Positions 7,543-15,828 of a DNA stretch of 59,117 nucleotides are shown in pieces. Location of the stretch: NCBI GenBank assembly GCA_030149815.1, contig JASLHI010000062.1, positions 1 to 59,117 of the forward strand, written 5' to 3'. Position numbers and translations under genes: made by a program. This DNA comes from Aquirhabdus sp. (GTDB lineage Bacteria; Pseudomonadota; Gammaproteobacteria; Pseudomonadales; Moraxellaceae). Numbering within the stretch: the stretch's first letter is position 1; each line of letters opens with the position of its first letter. Below the pieces are notes generated by a model that saw nothing but the letters and a program-made list of their open reading frames with translations, was not told the DNA's origin and made no database searches.

Positions 7543-8787
7543 TTAAGGCACTAAAGACTCAAGCGCCCATAGTTCGTTGACCGCTTCACGTTGACGCACA
7601 ACATGCGCCTGATCACCATCCACCAAAATTTCAGCAGCACGACCACGCGTATTGTAATTACTCGACATCACAAAACCGTATGCACCAGCACCCATCACTG
7701 CGAGGACGTCGCCAGTTTCCAGTGCAAGCTCGCGCCCTTTACCCAAGAAATCGCCCGTTTCACAAATTGAACCGACCAAATCCCACACTTGGACATTGGC
7801 GTGCTGTGGTGCCGCAACAGGCTGAATATCCATCCACGCACCGTACAATGACGGGCGGATCATATCGTTCATTGCGGCATCGATTAATGCAAAATTACGA
7901 TGTGCCGTCGGCTTCAACATATCCACTGTTGTCAACAGTACGCCCGCATTTGCACTGATCGCACGACCTGGCTCCATATACACTTTCAGACCGAGCTTCT
8001 CTAAAGCTGGACGCAATGCAGCAGCATATTCAGTAGGTGTCGGCGGAGTCTCATCACGATAGGTCACACCCAAACCACCACCAATATCAATATGCTTGAG
8101 CTGAATCCCTTGCGCTTGCAAGTTTTGGATCATCTCAATCACTTTATCCAGTGCATCGATAAACGGCTGAGTGGTCGTCAGTTGAGAGCCAATATGACAA
8201 TCAATCCCAACGACTTCAATACCCGCCAAACTTGCAGCCAGCGCATACACGTCATATACCGTATCACTTGGGATCCCGAATTTATTTTCTTTTAAACCCG
8301 TTGAAATGTACGGATGTGTCTGTGCATCCACATCTGGATTGACGCGCAATGATACGGGTGCACGCTTGCCTAAACGCTGCGCCACACGATCAATGCGGCT
8401 CAATTCTGCGGCTGACTCAACGTTAAAGCACGCAATACCCACTTGTAATGCCCGTTCGATTTCAGCTTCAGTTTTGCCCAATCCTGAAAAAACTACTTTT
8501 TCAGGCGCACCGCCAGCCGCCAGTACGCGCTCCAGCTCACCACCACTCACGATGTCAAATCCAGAACCTAACTTGGCAAGGATATTCAACACGCCAATAT
8601 TAGAATTCGACTTCACCGCAAAACACACTTGATGATCGATAAACGCAAATGCCTGATCAAAAGCCAAATAATTCGCCGTCAATGCCGCACGAGAATAGAC
8701 ATACAATGGCGTCAAAAACTGTGCCGCCAATTGCGCCAAGGGTAATTTTTCCGCGTGTAAAGCACCTTCTACTCTGGTAAAACTCAT
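7543..8787 (-). CDS. lysA: Diaminopimelate decarboxylase
   Basis: LysA is the PLP enzyme that makes L-lysine from meso-diaminopimelate. Lys59 in CFAVKSNSN is the PLP-binding lysine. Other family blocks are GIDCHIGSQL, the phosphate-binding IDIGGGLGV segment, MEPGRAISANAG, and GSICETGD with the active-site Cys contributed across the dimer interface. The 414-residue length is normal. The start codon overlaps the lptM stop by four bases, so the two are coupled. With dapF directly downstream, the operon carries the last two steps of lysine synthesis. Confidence 0.96.
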   Translation of the reverse strand: MSFTRVEGALHAEKLPLAQLAAQFLTPLYVYSRAALTANYLAFDQAFAFIDHQVCFAVKSNSNIGVLNILAKLGSGFDIVSGGELERVLAAGGAPEKVVFSGLGKTEAEIERALQVGIACFNVESAAELSRIDRVAQRLGKRAPVSLRVNPDVDAQTHPYISTGLKENKFGIPSDTVYDVYALAASLAGIEVVGIDCHIGSQLTTTQPFIDALDKVIEMIQNLQAQGIQLKHIDIGGGLGVTYRDETPPTPTEYAAALRPALEKLGLKVYMEPGRAISANAGVLLTTVDMLKPTAHRNFALIDAAMNDMIRPSLYGAWMDIQPVAAPQHANVQVWDLVGSICETGDFLGKGRELALETGDVLAVMGAGAYGFVMSSNYNTRGRAAEILVDGDQAHVVRQREAVNELWALESLVP

Positions 8788-9080
8788 GATGCACTACCAC
8801 CCGTCACAGTTTGTGTCGCTGCAGGTTCAGAAGCAGATGTTGTCTCCGCTGGCGCAGAAGCTGCTGGATTTGTAGCCGTAGTTTTGCTTGTAGTCGAGCC
8901 AAAAATAAAATGGCTTTTTGCATTCTTACGCTCGGCATAACTTTCTGGTGAGCCATTTTTTGCAGGCAAAAATAATTCACCTTTCTGACCACAACCTGCC
9001 AGAGTGAACGATGCACAGACAACCAGTAAGGTTGCCGTCAGCGCACTGGCAAAACGACGAAGAAACATCGGGGGCAACAT
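8784..9080 (-). CDS. lptM: LptM (YifL)-type small outer membrane lipoprotein
   Basis: A lipoprotein signal peptide ends in the lipobox LAGC (Cys29 from the first Met) and is followed by GQKGELFLP, the hallmark of the LptM/YifL family. LptM helps assembly of the LPS translocon LptDE in E. coli. The rest is low-complexity, rich in Ala, Thr and Ser. Two starts are possible, ATG 9080 and ATG 9068, neither with a clear Shine-Dalgarno sequence. It is first in the lptM-lysA-dapF operon; the promoter should lie in the 290 bases between it and the divergent SDR gene. Confidence 0.85.
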   Translation of the reverse strand: MLPPMFLRRFASALTATLLVVCASFTLAGCGQKGELFLPAKNGSPESYAERKNAKSHFIFGSTTSKTTATNPAASAPAETTSASEPAATQTVTGGSAS

Positions 9081-9373
9081 AAATCAATCCTAAAAACTAA
9101 AAATTAGATGTGGCGCATAATATGAAGCATAGTATATCCCACTCATCACATTATCGCTGGCAAGTTGTTGGGAATAGTTTTACGACTACGTTAAATCTCT
9201 CGTTCTTGCTCTGCATGACTTGATGGAGATCTTTGCTCAAAACATTCAATTGATACACTGAATTAAAAATAGCGATCGACTTTATAGAGCTAAATCCTGA
9301 GAAAATAGGTAGTATTGACCATCAATGCAATATTAAAAATATCCATTCTTTGTTGAGATTGAAGGAAAGTACA

Positions 9374-10273
9374 ATGAGCGATTTAAAAGGCAAAACCGTC
9401 GCGGTCACTGGCGCAAGTGGCATGATCGGAGTTTACTTATGCCGCAGTCTATTGCGCGCAGGCGCACATGTCGTCGGTGTGGTGCGTAATCCTGCAAAAG
9501 CAGCTTTCCTTGCTGACGAAGGTGTTGAATTTCGTAAAGCGGATTTGGCAGATACTGCTGCGCTAACAGCGGCATTTCAGGGCTGTGATGCGGTCATTGC
9601 GAATGCTGCGATGTATGTCGCAACCAAAAGTATGTCAGCTTGGGAAGATCATGAAAAAGCCAATTTAGATGGCACGCACAATGTCTATCAAGCGGCACAT
9701 GATGCAGGTGTGAAGCGGATTATTCAGATCAGTACGTTTGGGATCTATCGCTGGTCGATTCTTCATCCGATGACTGAGCAACAAAAGCAGTTAAATGGCA
9801 TTAAACGTCAAGGCGGCCCATATCGCGCGACGAAGCAAGTCAGTGAGGTGTTGGGCTGGGAGTTGGCGAATATTCTGGGGCTAGATATGACTGCCTTACG
9901 TCCAAGTTTGGTTTATGGTGCACGTGATTACAACACGTTGAAGCCGATGTATCGCTTGCTGAAATTGCCTATTTTGCCTCTGCCGAGTATTTCACTGCCG
10001 TTTGTATATGCAGGTGATGTTGCGGATGCGGCTGTTGGCGCGCTGAAAAATGATGCAAGTATCGGTCAGTCTTATAATGTCTGCGGTGAAGGTCATCAGG
10101 TTTCTGACTTCATTAAGGCACTGATCAAAGCAAAAGGTTATGGACCGAAAGTCTATGCTGCGCCTCTGCTGGTTGGGATTCGCGTGGATAATAGTAAGGC
10201 GGAACGTGAGATCGGATTTAGAAATCGTCCAATTGATGTGGCTTTGAGTGAGATTGTGGCGGAAGAAGCTTAA
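9374..10273 (+). CDS. NAD-dependent epimerase/dehydratase family SDR
   Basis: An extended short-chain dehydrogenase with the Rossmann motif VTGASGMIG near the N-terminus, the catalytic Tyr-Lys pair in PYRATK and a conserved LRPSLVYG block that follows it in this family. It has 299 residues from ATG 9374, which has GAAGGAAA ahead of it; the frame is open further up but without a good start. Substrate cannot be read; sterol, flavonoid or hydroxy-lipid type reductases are all related. A diverged copy of its last 34 codons lies at 13027-13131, on the far side of the P450/TetR pair, which links this gene to that locus. Confidence 0.82.
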   Translation: MSDLKGKTVAVTGASGMIGVYLCRSLLRAGAHVVGVVRNPAKAAFLADEGVEFRKADLADTAALTAAFQGCDAVIANAAMYVATKSMSAWEDHEKANLDGTHNVYQAAHDAGVKRIIQISTFGIYRWSILHPMTEQQKQLNGIKRQGGPYRATKQVSEVLGWELANILGLDMTALRPSLVYGARDYNTLKPMYRLLKLPILPLPSISLPFVYAGDVADAAVGALKNDASIGQSYNVCGEGHQVSDFIKALIKAKGYGPKVYAAPLLVGIRVDNSKAEREIGFRNRPIDVALSEIVAEEA

Positions 10274-10406
10274 TAAAATATTGGCAGACTTCACTGGCTT
10301 ATTCATTTCTGCTCGTCCGAGCTGCCAATAAGTCAGTGGATACGCTGGTGAGATATAAATACAAGTAAAAAAACTATTTACCATCCACGATTTGGATATA
10401 TTTAAT

Positions 10407-10886
10407 ATGAAGTTTTTAAAATGGTTAGCAATAATTGTTCTCGTGATCGTTTCTTTGACACTTATGCTTTTTGGCTATGTTAAATATCAAGAATCTTCTT
10501 ACGAAAAAACTGCTGTACCTTATGTTAAAGAAGCTATACCTGCCATCGCCTCATGGAATGCTCAAAAAGTACGTAGCATCATGCAGCCACAAGTTAATCA
10601 AACAGTATCAGATGCCGATTTATCAAAATTACTTGGTTGGCTCAGTAAACTAGGTGCTTTGAAAGGAATAGATGAACCAAAATTTGACAATGTTTTTAGT
10701 GGTGCAGATACCAATTATGGGTCCTATAAAATCATCACATATGATGTAATCGCACACTTTGAGAATGGTGATGCAAGAATTGTGTTACGAATTATGGATA
10801 AAGACGGAGTTCTAAAAGTTTTTGCTTTTAATCTCAACTCAAAAGCTCTTATTGATGAGCCGCGTGTCGCGCAACCAAAAAGTTAA
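10407..10886 (+). CDS. Small membrane-anchored protein of unknown function
   Basis: 159 residues from ATG 10407. Residues 4-25 form one hydrophobic span with no clear signal-peptidase site, so the protein is probably anchored in the inner membrane with a periplasmic domain. The domain (PYVKEAIPAIASWNAQKVRS onward, then a YDVIAHFENGDARIVLRI strand pair) looks like a small alpha/beta fold of the NTF2-like or DUF4019 kind, but I do not recognise it securely. It is about 130 bases behind the SDR gene, more AT-rich than that gene, and followed by a terminator. Confidence 0.7.
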   Translation: MKFLKWLAIIVLVIVSLTLMLFGYVKYQESSYEKTAVPYVKEAIPAIASWNAQKVRSIMQPQVNQTVSDADLSKLLGWLSKLGALKGIDEPKFDNVFSGADTNYGSYKIITYDVIAHFENGDARIVLRIMDKDGVLKVFAFNLNSKALIDEPRVAQPKS

Positions 10887-10911
10887 GTCTATTGTTATTT
10901 TATACGCAATC

Positions 10912-10941
10912 AAAAAGGCCACTCAACCGAGCGGCTTTTTT
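10912..10941. terminator. Bidirectional terminator
   Basis: Arms AAAAAGGCCACTC (10912-10924) and GAGCGGCTTTTTT (10929-10941) pair with one wobble and one mismatch around a four-base loop. It separates the plus-strand anchored protein from the convergent P450 gene. Confidence 0.8.
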
Positions 10942-10980
10942 CTAACTCAATGCGCTATTACGTTTACTTCGCTAAAATCT

Positions 10981-12303
10981 TCAAAGTTGAATCAGCGTAA
11001 TCGGTAACCTATCCTTCGGAATAGGTAGACTGGTAAAGTCTTGCTGCATGACATACCCCACAGGAACTTCCCAGCGGTATTTCAATAAAAGCTGATGCAA
11101 AATCACTTTAATTTCTAACTGTCCAAAATGCAGGCCAATACACTTATGCACGCCTCCACCAAAAGGTACCCATTGAAAAGCATGGTTCTTATCTTCGTGA
11201 CGCCCATCTGAAAATCGCTCTGGATCAAACTGTGTTGGCCTTGACCAATACTCCGACTGGTAATGCGTAAACCACGGACTCACTGAAACAATACTGCCTT
11301 TTTTAATGAAATAACCTTTGTATTCACAATCATCGACGGCTTGTCTAGGCATGATGGGCACTGGAGGACAAAGCCTCAGAGTTTCCTTCATCACCAGTGT
11401 CATACTTGATAAGCGATCCAGATCATCAAAACTCAAACGCTCACTGCCGATTTGCCGACTTTCTTCGCGTAACCGCTCCTGCCACTCTGGATTTTTCGCC
11501 AATTGATACATCATATTGGTCAATGTAATCGTACTGGTATCGTGCGCTGCCATCAGCACAAAAATCATATGGTTGACGATATCCTCATCGCTAAATAATT
11601 CGCCAGTTTCGGTACGCGCTGATCTGAGTCGAGAAAACAAATCTCGTCCAGACCAATCCTGACGAACTCGTAACTCTCGATAAAAATGCTGTTCAAGTAA
11701 TTCACGCCCGCGAAGTCCTGCGCGCCAGCGTGTAGCGGGCAAATCATAACGAATGAGACTTGTACCCGCTTGCACTGCATCCAAAAAAGCACGATTCATC
11801 GCATCGGCGTTTGCCCCAGCTTTCTGACCACAGAACACTTCGCTGCCAATATCCAGCGTCAGTTTTTTCAGTAGATCAAAGATCAGGATATTGTGACCAG
11901 AACGCCACTGTGCGATGCCAAACTGTGCAGTGTCTTGAATACCATCTAAATAGCCGACTAAAGCATCATGAGTGAATGCAGTTTGCATGATGCGTCGGTG
12001 TAGTTTGTGCTCATCAAAATCCATGAGCATCAGTCCACGTTTAAAAAATGGGCCGATCAGCGGTTCCCATGCCGAATTTGCAAAATTTTTATGATTTTCA
12101 AGTAGGACATATTTGTTGGCTTCTGCACCTAGCATGAAGTTGATATGCTGACCAAATGCCTTAATCCCGACGACTTCACCATGTTGTGCATAAAGTCGAT
12201 TCATAAATCTTGGTGCATTCAGAATGTAGTTTAGGCTATCACCAATCAGCGGTAATGATCGATTTTGGGGTATTTTTCGCGGTTCCATGCTCATCATGTT
12301 CAT
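10981..12303 (-). CDS. Cytochrome P450
   Basis: All P450 signatures are present in the 440-residue protein: the I-helix oxygen-activation motif AAHDTST (about 252-258), ExxR in KETLRL (307-310), PERF, and the haem loop FGGGVHKCIG with the axial Cys at 388. There is no fused reductase, so ferredoxin partners must be encoded elsewhere; none is in the window. The sequence has the general look of sterol/fatty-acid-type bacterial P450s. Start ATG 12303 is preferred over the upstream TTG 12333; several nearby Met codons leave a few residues of doubt. It is divergent from the TetR gene, whose likely operator overlaps its promoter, so it is probably induced by the regulator's ligand. Confidence 0.93.
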   Translation of the reverse strand: MNMMSMEPRKIPQNRSLPLIGDSLNYILNAPRFMNRLYAQHGEVVGIKAFGQHINFMLGAEANKYVLLENHKNFANSAWEPLIGPFFKRGLMLMDFDEHKLHRRIMQTAFTHDALVGYLDGIQDTAQFGIAQWRSGHNILIFDLLKKLTLDIGSEVFCGQKAGANADAMNRAFLDAVQAGTSLIRYDLPATRWRAGLRGRELLEQHFYRELRVRQDWSGRDLFSRLRSARTETGELFSDEDIVNHMIFVLMAAHDTSTITLTNMMYQLAKNPEWQERLREESRQIGSERLSFDDLDRLSSMTLVMKETLRLCPPVPIMPRQAVDDCEYKGYFIKKGSIVSVSPWFTHYQSEYWSRPTQFDPERFSDGRHEDKNHAFQWVPFGGGVHKCIGLHFGQLEIKVILHQLLLKYRWEVPVGYVMQQDFTSLPIPKDRLPITLIQL

Positions 12304-12359
12304 TATCTTTTTCTCGCTGTATTGGTGAGTCAAACATCAGATCTTTTTGCGATGGATAC

Positions 12360-12389
12360 ACTATAATGTGAATAATTAGTCACATTCAA
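12360..12389. promoter_or_regulatory. TetR-type operator overlapping divergent promoters
   Basis: AATGTGA (12365-12371) and TCACATT (12380-12386) form a 22-base palindrome that is self-complementary except for one symmetric pair. On the minus strand TTGAAT (12389-12384) and TATAGT (12365-12360), 18 bases apart, make a P450 promoter with the palindrome filling the spacer. On the plus strand TATAAT (12362-12367) is a likely -10 for the tetR gene; no convincing -35 was found. Binding would block both genes. Confidence 0.68.
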
Positions 12390-12402
12390 GTCGCATATTT
12401 TT

Positions 12403-12993
12403 ATGAAAAAACAGCCGAAGCAAAAACGTTCCCGCGATACGATTCAGGTCATGTTACAAGCCACGGCACGTTGTATAGCGAAGCAGGGTTTTGATGGAAC
12501 AACTTCTGCCAAGATTGCTGATGAAGCAGGCATCAGTATTGGTTCGCTTTATCAGTATTTTGAGAACAAAGAGCAGTTGTATAACTTACTCATGGAGACG
12601 ATGATTGAGGAGGCTCTGTCGATCATTGAGGAGCGTGTGACTTCGATTACTCATGAGGGAATTGATCAGCTTGTTCATATTCTGCTCGAGGCGACTTGGG
12701 AGTTTCTAGAGCAAAAAGATGGTGTATATATCGAAGTCGTTCGTCATTGGACGCAATTGAATTTTGAGTATGGAATTGATTTACTGGAAGCGCGTTTCTT
12801 TAAGGTGTTTACGTTACATTTATTACAACAGCCGCGATTTGTTCCGATTGAAGATCTAAATTGCAAGTTGTTTATCCTGACCAATGCAACGCTGTTTTCG
12901 ATTATTCGTTATATCAATAATCCTCCTCAGCAAATAAGTCGTGAGGTGCTGATCAAACAACTTGCACAATTGTTTAGTCAGACATTGCTATAA
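12403..12993 (+). CDS. TetR/AcrR family transcriptional regulator
   Basis: The N-terminal helix-turn-helix is clear: GFDGTTSAKIADEAG then ISIGSLYQYFENKEQLY, with the conserved YQYF after the recognition helix. The C-terminal ligand domain is not assignable. The protein has 196 residues. It is transcribed away from the P450 gene, with a palindrome in the 99-base intergenic region, so it most likely represses both. Directly after the stop comes a 3' fragment of an SDR gene, suggesting that tetR once headed an operon with a second SDR copy. Confidence 0.9.
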   Translation: MKKQPKQKRSRDTIQVMLQATARCIAKQGFDGTTSAKIADEAGISIGSLYQYFENKEQLYNLLMETMIEEALSIIEERVTSITHEGIDQLVHILLEATWEFLEQKDGVYIEVVRHWTQLNFEYGIDLLEARFFKVFTLHLLQQPRFVPIEDLNCKLFILTNATLFSIIRYINNPPQQISREVLIKQLAQLFSQTLL

Positions 12994-13026
12994 GTTTTTT
13001 TTGAAGTTAGTCTTAGATTGAGTTTC

Positions 13027-13131
13027 GTTAGGATTCACGTGAGTAACAGTAAAGCGGAACGTGACATCGGATTTAGAAATCGTCCAATTGATCTAGCGTT
13101 GAGTGAGATTGTAGCTGAAGAAGCTCTTTAA
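13027..13131 (+). pseudogene. 3' remnant of an SDR gene (copy of the end of 9374-10273)
   Basis: Read from 13027, the frame gives RIHVSNSKAERDIGF and then RNRPIDLALSEIVAEEAL before a stop. This matches the last 34 residues of the SDR gene ending at 10273 with a few substitutions; the DNA is close to 88 percent identical by eye over about 95 bases. The 5' nine-tenths of the gene are missing and the fragment begins just 33 bases after the tetR stop. It marks a past duplication with later deletion. Confidence 0.85.
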
Positions 13132-13257
13132 ACTTAGGGCTAACTAAAAGTTTTAAAACATCGTCAATTGTGAAAGCAAAGTTATTTATAACTAGTTTTG
13201 CGACTGTGAATCTTACTCTAGACTACAATATAGCCAAATCAAAAAGAAGTATCAGCC

Positions 13258-13785
13258 ATGGACTTAGTTAAATTTATACTTGTTCTTGCTTGCATGTCTC
13301 CTCTTTTTATTTTGATGGCCATTCGAGGGATTGGAATAATACCCTTTGAATTTTATTTCCCTAGTTTTTTAGCTTTAGCTATCGTCCCTAATCTACTACT
13401 AGTTTGTCGAATAGTGATAGCTAAGCGAAATAATGATTGCAAGAATATTCAAATCACAAGTATCACTGATAATAGAGAACAATTGATCACTTATATATTC
13501 GCTATGCTACTTCCGCTGTTTCAATCAGCAGCTTCAACAGAGAACGACTTATATGCTGCACTATGCGCCCTACTCTTTGTTGTTTATATATTTGGACATA
13601 TGGAATTGTATTATATGAATTTCTTTTTCTCTTTAGCGGGATATCGAATTCTTACTATCCGTCCCGACCCTTCTTCTGGCTTCTTTTCTGTTTCCCATGT
13701 TCTTATTACAAAAAAAGATAACCTACAAGCTGGACAAAATTTAACCCCGTTACGAATAACTGATTTTCTGCTTTTTGACAAGTAA
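13258..13785 (+). CDS. kwaA: KwaA-like membrane protein of a Kiwa antiphage system
   Basis: A 175-residue protein with four predicted membrane spans (about residues 4-24, 30-54, 76-93 and 100-120) and a cytosolic C-terminus. Features that recall KwaA are the LITYIFAMLLPLF span, the segment MNFFFSLAGYRI after the last span, and a short soluble tail with VLITKKDNLQAGQ. KwaA is the membrane sensor of Kiwa and acts with the DUF4868 protein KwaB, which is exactly the next gene here, 23 bases away. The start ATG has AGAAG upstream. The gene is more AT-rich than its surroundings. The assignment rests mostly on the pairing; alone, this protein would be called unknown. Confidence 0.72.
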   Translation: MDLVKFILVLACMSPLFILMAIRGIGIIPFEFYFPSFLALAIVPNLLLVCRIVIAKRNNDCKNIQITSITDNREQLITYIFAMLLPLFQSAASTENDLYAALCALLFVVYIFGHMELYYMNFFFSLAGYRILTIRPDPSSGFFSVSHVLITKKDNLQAGQNLTPLRITDFLLFDK

Positions 13786-13808
13786 CCCAGTATTGATAAG
13801 GAAAAAAA

Positions 13809-14717
13809 ATGAATTTTGATGTTAACAATATTACACTCGTCACCTTTTATGGCTTCTTTGATGATGCCAGATCGCTAAATCCAAGACATATTCAAATACC
13901 AGTTGACCCACAAGTACAAACCGAACTCAAAAGAATGCTGATGGAGAGCGTTCAAAAGCTAGGACTTCCTGCATCAGAACCAACTATGCAGATATTCGAC
14001 CCCGCTCAAAAATACAGCTCAGAAGAACAATTAAAACTCCCTCTAGCAACCGCATATCTCCAAGACTTAGCAGCAGTTATTGCTCTTAACAATTTGCCAA
14101 GCAATGCTCTTGCATTGAATTTAGTCACAGAGCTTGAATATTACTATGCTATTTTTACGGATAATCAAAATAGACGTTTATACGCATTCCGCCGTGCAAG
14201 TCAATTCAAGGGAGTAACTCGATCTAAATTAGCCTTAGTTAACGGTGGAACATTAACATTACTAACTGGTCAAATATTTCGTCTGGATAATGACTTTGAC
14301 TATTTTACAACAGATCAAACTGTTTTTATTTTAAGACCTAGTGGCTTTGAGTTTACAACGAATGTTGGAGGTCAAATACTGCAAGCCTCCACAGCAAATG
14401 CGCAATCTATCAGTACATCTATCACCTATTTAGATCTTACTAGTATTGCCACTTATGCAAGCACTCATGCCCGATCAGCTCGACTGCTTGCAGCTATTCG
14501 AGGAAGAAACGACCTCAACTTGATAGATCGTAGTCTGCTCGTTCAAGCTTGCCAAAGTTATGGTATTACCGTCTTGAATCCAACACAAGGCCAACTGTCC
14601 CCAGACTCTGGACATGAATATGATTTTCTTTGCATACTTGATCGTCGTGCATACACTACCAATCTAATTCCAAATCAACCTGAGAAATATGAAGCTGCTA
14701 ACCGCGTGCTAAAATAA
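13809..14717 (+). CDS. kwaB: KwaB-like DUF4868 protein of a Kiwa antiphage system
   Basis: 302 residues, no membrane span. The middle carries the DUF4868 pattern: a RLYAFRRASQFKGV strand, a short variable part, then IFRLDNDFDYFTTDQTVFIL ending in a FEF segment. In Kiwa, KwaB works with KwaA at the membrane and has been reported to bind DNA and block phage late transcription and replication. The start is set by AAGGAAAAAA just upstream. It is the last gene of the pair and is followed by a terminator. I judge DUF4868 from this strand pattern, not from a search. Confidence 0.75.
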   Translation: MNFDVNNITLVTFYGFFDDARSLNPRHIQIPVDPQVQTELKRMLMESVQKLGLPASEPTMQIFDPAQKYSSEEQLKLPLATAYLQDLAAVIALNNLPSNALALNLVTELEYYYAIFTDNQNRRLYAFRRASQFKGVTRSKLALVNGGTLTLLTGQIFRLDNDFDYFTTDQTVFILRPSGFEFTTNVGGQILQASTANAQSISTSITYLDLTSIATYASTHARSARLLAAIRGRNDLNLIDRSLLVQACQSYGITVLNPTQGQLSPDSGHEYDFLCILDRRAYTTNLIPNQPEKYEAANRVLK

Positions 14718-14780
14718 TAATTTAATGACAGCACGTAGGCCAAGATTCTACCTCTGCAACCTTACTTGTATTCAAAAACC

Positions 14781-14810
14781 GAAAAAGCCACTCAACAGGG
14801 TGGCTTTTTC
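14781..14810. terminator. Bidirectional terminator after kwaB
   Basis: Arms GAAAAAGCCACTC (14781-14793) and GGGTGGCTTTTTC (14798-14810), 12 of 13 positions paired. It separates kwaB from the convergent PRC-barrel gene and resembles the hairpin at 10912-10941 in its GCCACTCAAC core. Confidence 0.82.
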
Positions 14811-14823
14811 TGCCTAAACTTAA

Positions 14824-15225
14824 TTAACGTACATCAGTGTATTTAAACTCAGGAACACTCTTCAGCGTTTCCTTAGTCACACCGGCGATGACAAACTTCT
14901 CACCTCTCGCCTCAAAGTGATCAATCGAAATCGCCACATCGTGCTTAGCCACACCTAAGAAACCACCCGCGCCGATAATCGCATACGAAATCTTCTTATC
15001 AGGCGCAATCACGATATCATCAATCACACCAATCTTCTGGTTGTGATCATTAAATACCGTTTTACCGATGATTTGCTTTTTTGCACTCCAGCCCGTCACC
15101 ACCTGACTTAGCTCACTGGCAGACACAGGCTGTACACCCACGACTTCGGCTGGATTATTCGCTAAAGCCACAACTGGCGTTAAAAGTACACTACCTGTTA
15201 AAAGTAAAATCGTTGAATATTTCAT
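14824..15225 (-). CDS. Exported PRC-barrel domain protein
   Basis: From ATG 15225 (GGAG six bases upstream) the protein has 133 residues with a Sec signal peptide ending near VALANN. The mature part contains a PRC barrel: IIGKTVFNDHNQKIGVIDD, then IAPDKKISYAIIGAGGFLG, then HDVAISIDHFE. PRC-barrel proteins of this size are usually periplasmic and stress-linked; their ligands are unknown. It is 103 bases downstream of the csbD-like gene on the same strand, so the two may be co-expressed in stationary phase or stress. Confidence 0.85.
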   Translation of the reverse strand: MKYSTILLLTGSVLLTPVVALANNPAEVVGVQPVSASELSQVVTGWSAKKQIIGKTVFNDHNQKIGVIDDIVIAPDKKISYAIIGAGGFLGVAKHDVAISIDHFEARGEKFVIAGVTKETLKSVPEFKYTDVR

Positions 15226-15328
15226 GATGGACTCCGAAATCATTGATTCATTAGAAATATAAAAAAGACGTTTGCTAGACACAGATCATCGCGGCAAGCT
15301 CACGCTTAGAACTCGCTGAGACATATCA

Positions 15329-15544
15329 CTAAACGTGACGATCTGGATCATGTTTTTCCCAGAATGCTTGAACTTGTTTATGAGCTTCTTCTTTCGTGTT
15401 GCCATACTTCTCTTGAACAACACCGATGAGATGATCACGACCCGCTTCCGCTTTTTTAAGGTCATCATCGGTCAGTTTTGCCCATTCACTTTTTGCTTTG
15501 GCAACGACCTGTTTCCACTTTCCAGCGATCATATCGGTATTCAT
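15329..15544 (-). CDS. CsbD family stress protein
   Basis: 71 residues starting MNTDMIAGKWKQVVAKAK, the CsbD opening, with LTDDDLKKAEAGRDHLIGV in the middle and a charged, helical C-terminus ending in HDPDRHV. CsbD proteins are small, hydrophilic and induced by general stress; the molecular function is unknown. ATG 15544 has GAGGATATT upstream. An imperfect dyad (GACGTTCACA and TGTGAAGTC) lies just upstream of the gene and may be a regulator site. Confidence 0.88.
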   Translation of the reverse strand: MNTDMIAGKWKQVVAKAKSEWAKLTDDDLKKAEAGRDHLIGVVQEKYGNTKEEAHKQVQAFWEKHDPDRHV

Positions 15545-15769
15545 AACAATATCCTCTACTCATCGAATCGTGACGTTCACACGAGTTGTGAAGTCATCGC
15601 CCAATCACCATAACAAGGAAATTCAGCCCTTTTGATGCTGTTTTGGGGCAAAGTCGTGGGAGTTTACGAGGTAATCTGTGCCGAAAAAGTAAACTAAACG
15701 GCTAAATGTCATATTGACGTAGCCCTTATGAATCCTTTTCGTAGTCTTCTAAAGTGAAATGTACAGACG

Positions 15770-15799
15770 AAAAAAAGGTCGAACTGGGAGCCCGACCTT
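15770..15799 (-). terminator. Terminator of the desaturase gene
   Basis: Arms AAGGTCG (15775-15781) and CGACCTT (15793-15799), with a run of T on the minus strand at 15776-15770, placed 30 bases past the desaturase stop. Confidence 0.85.
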
Positions 15800-15828
15800 G
15801 GATGACAACATCCGAAACTTAAAACTAA

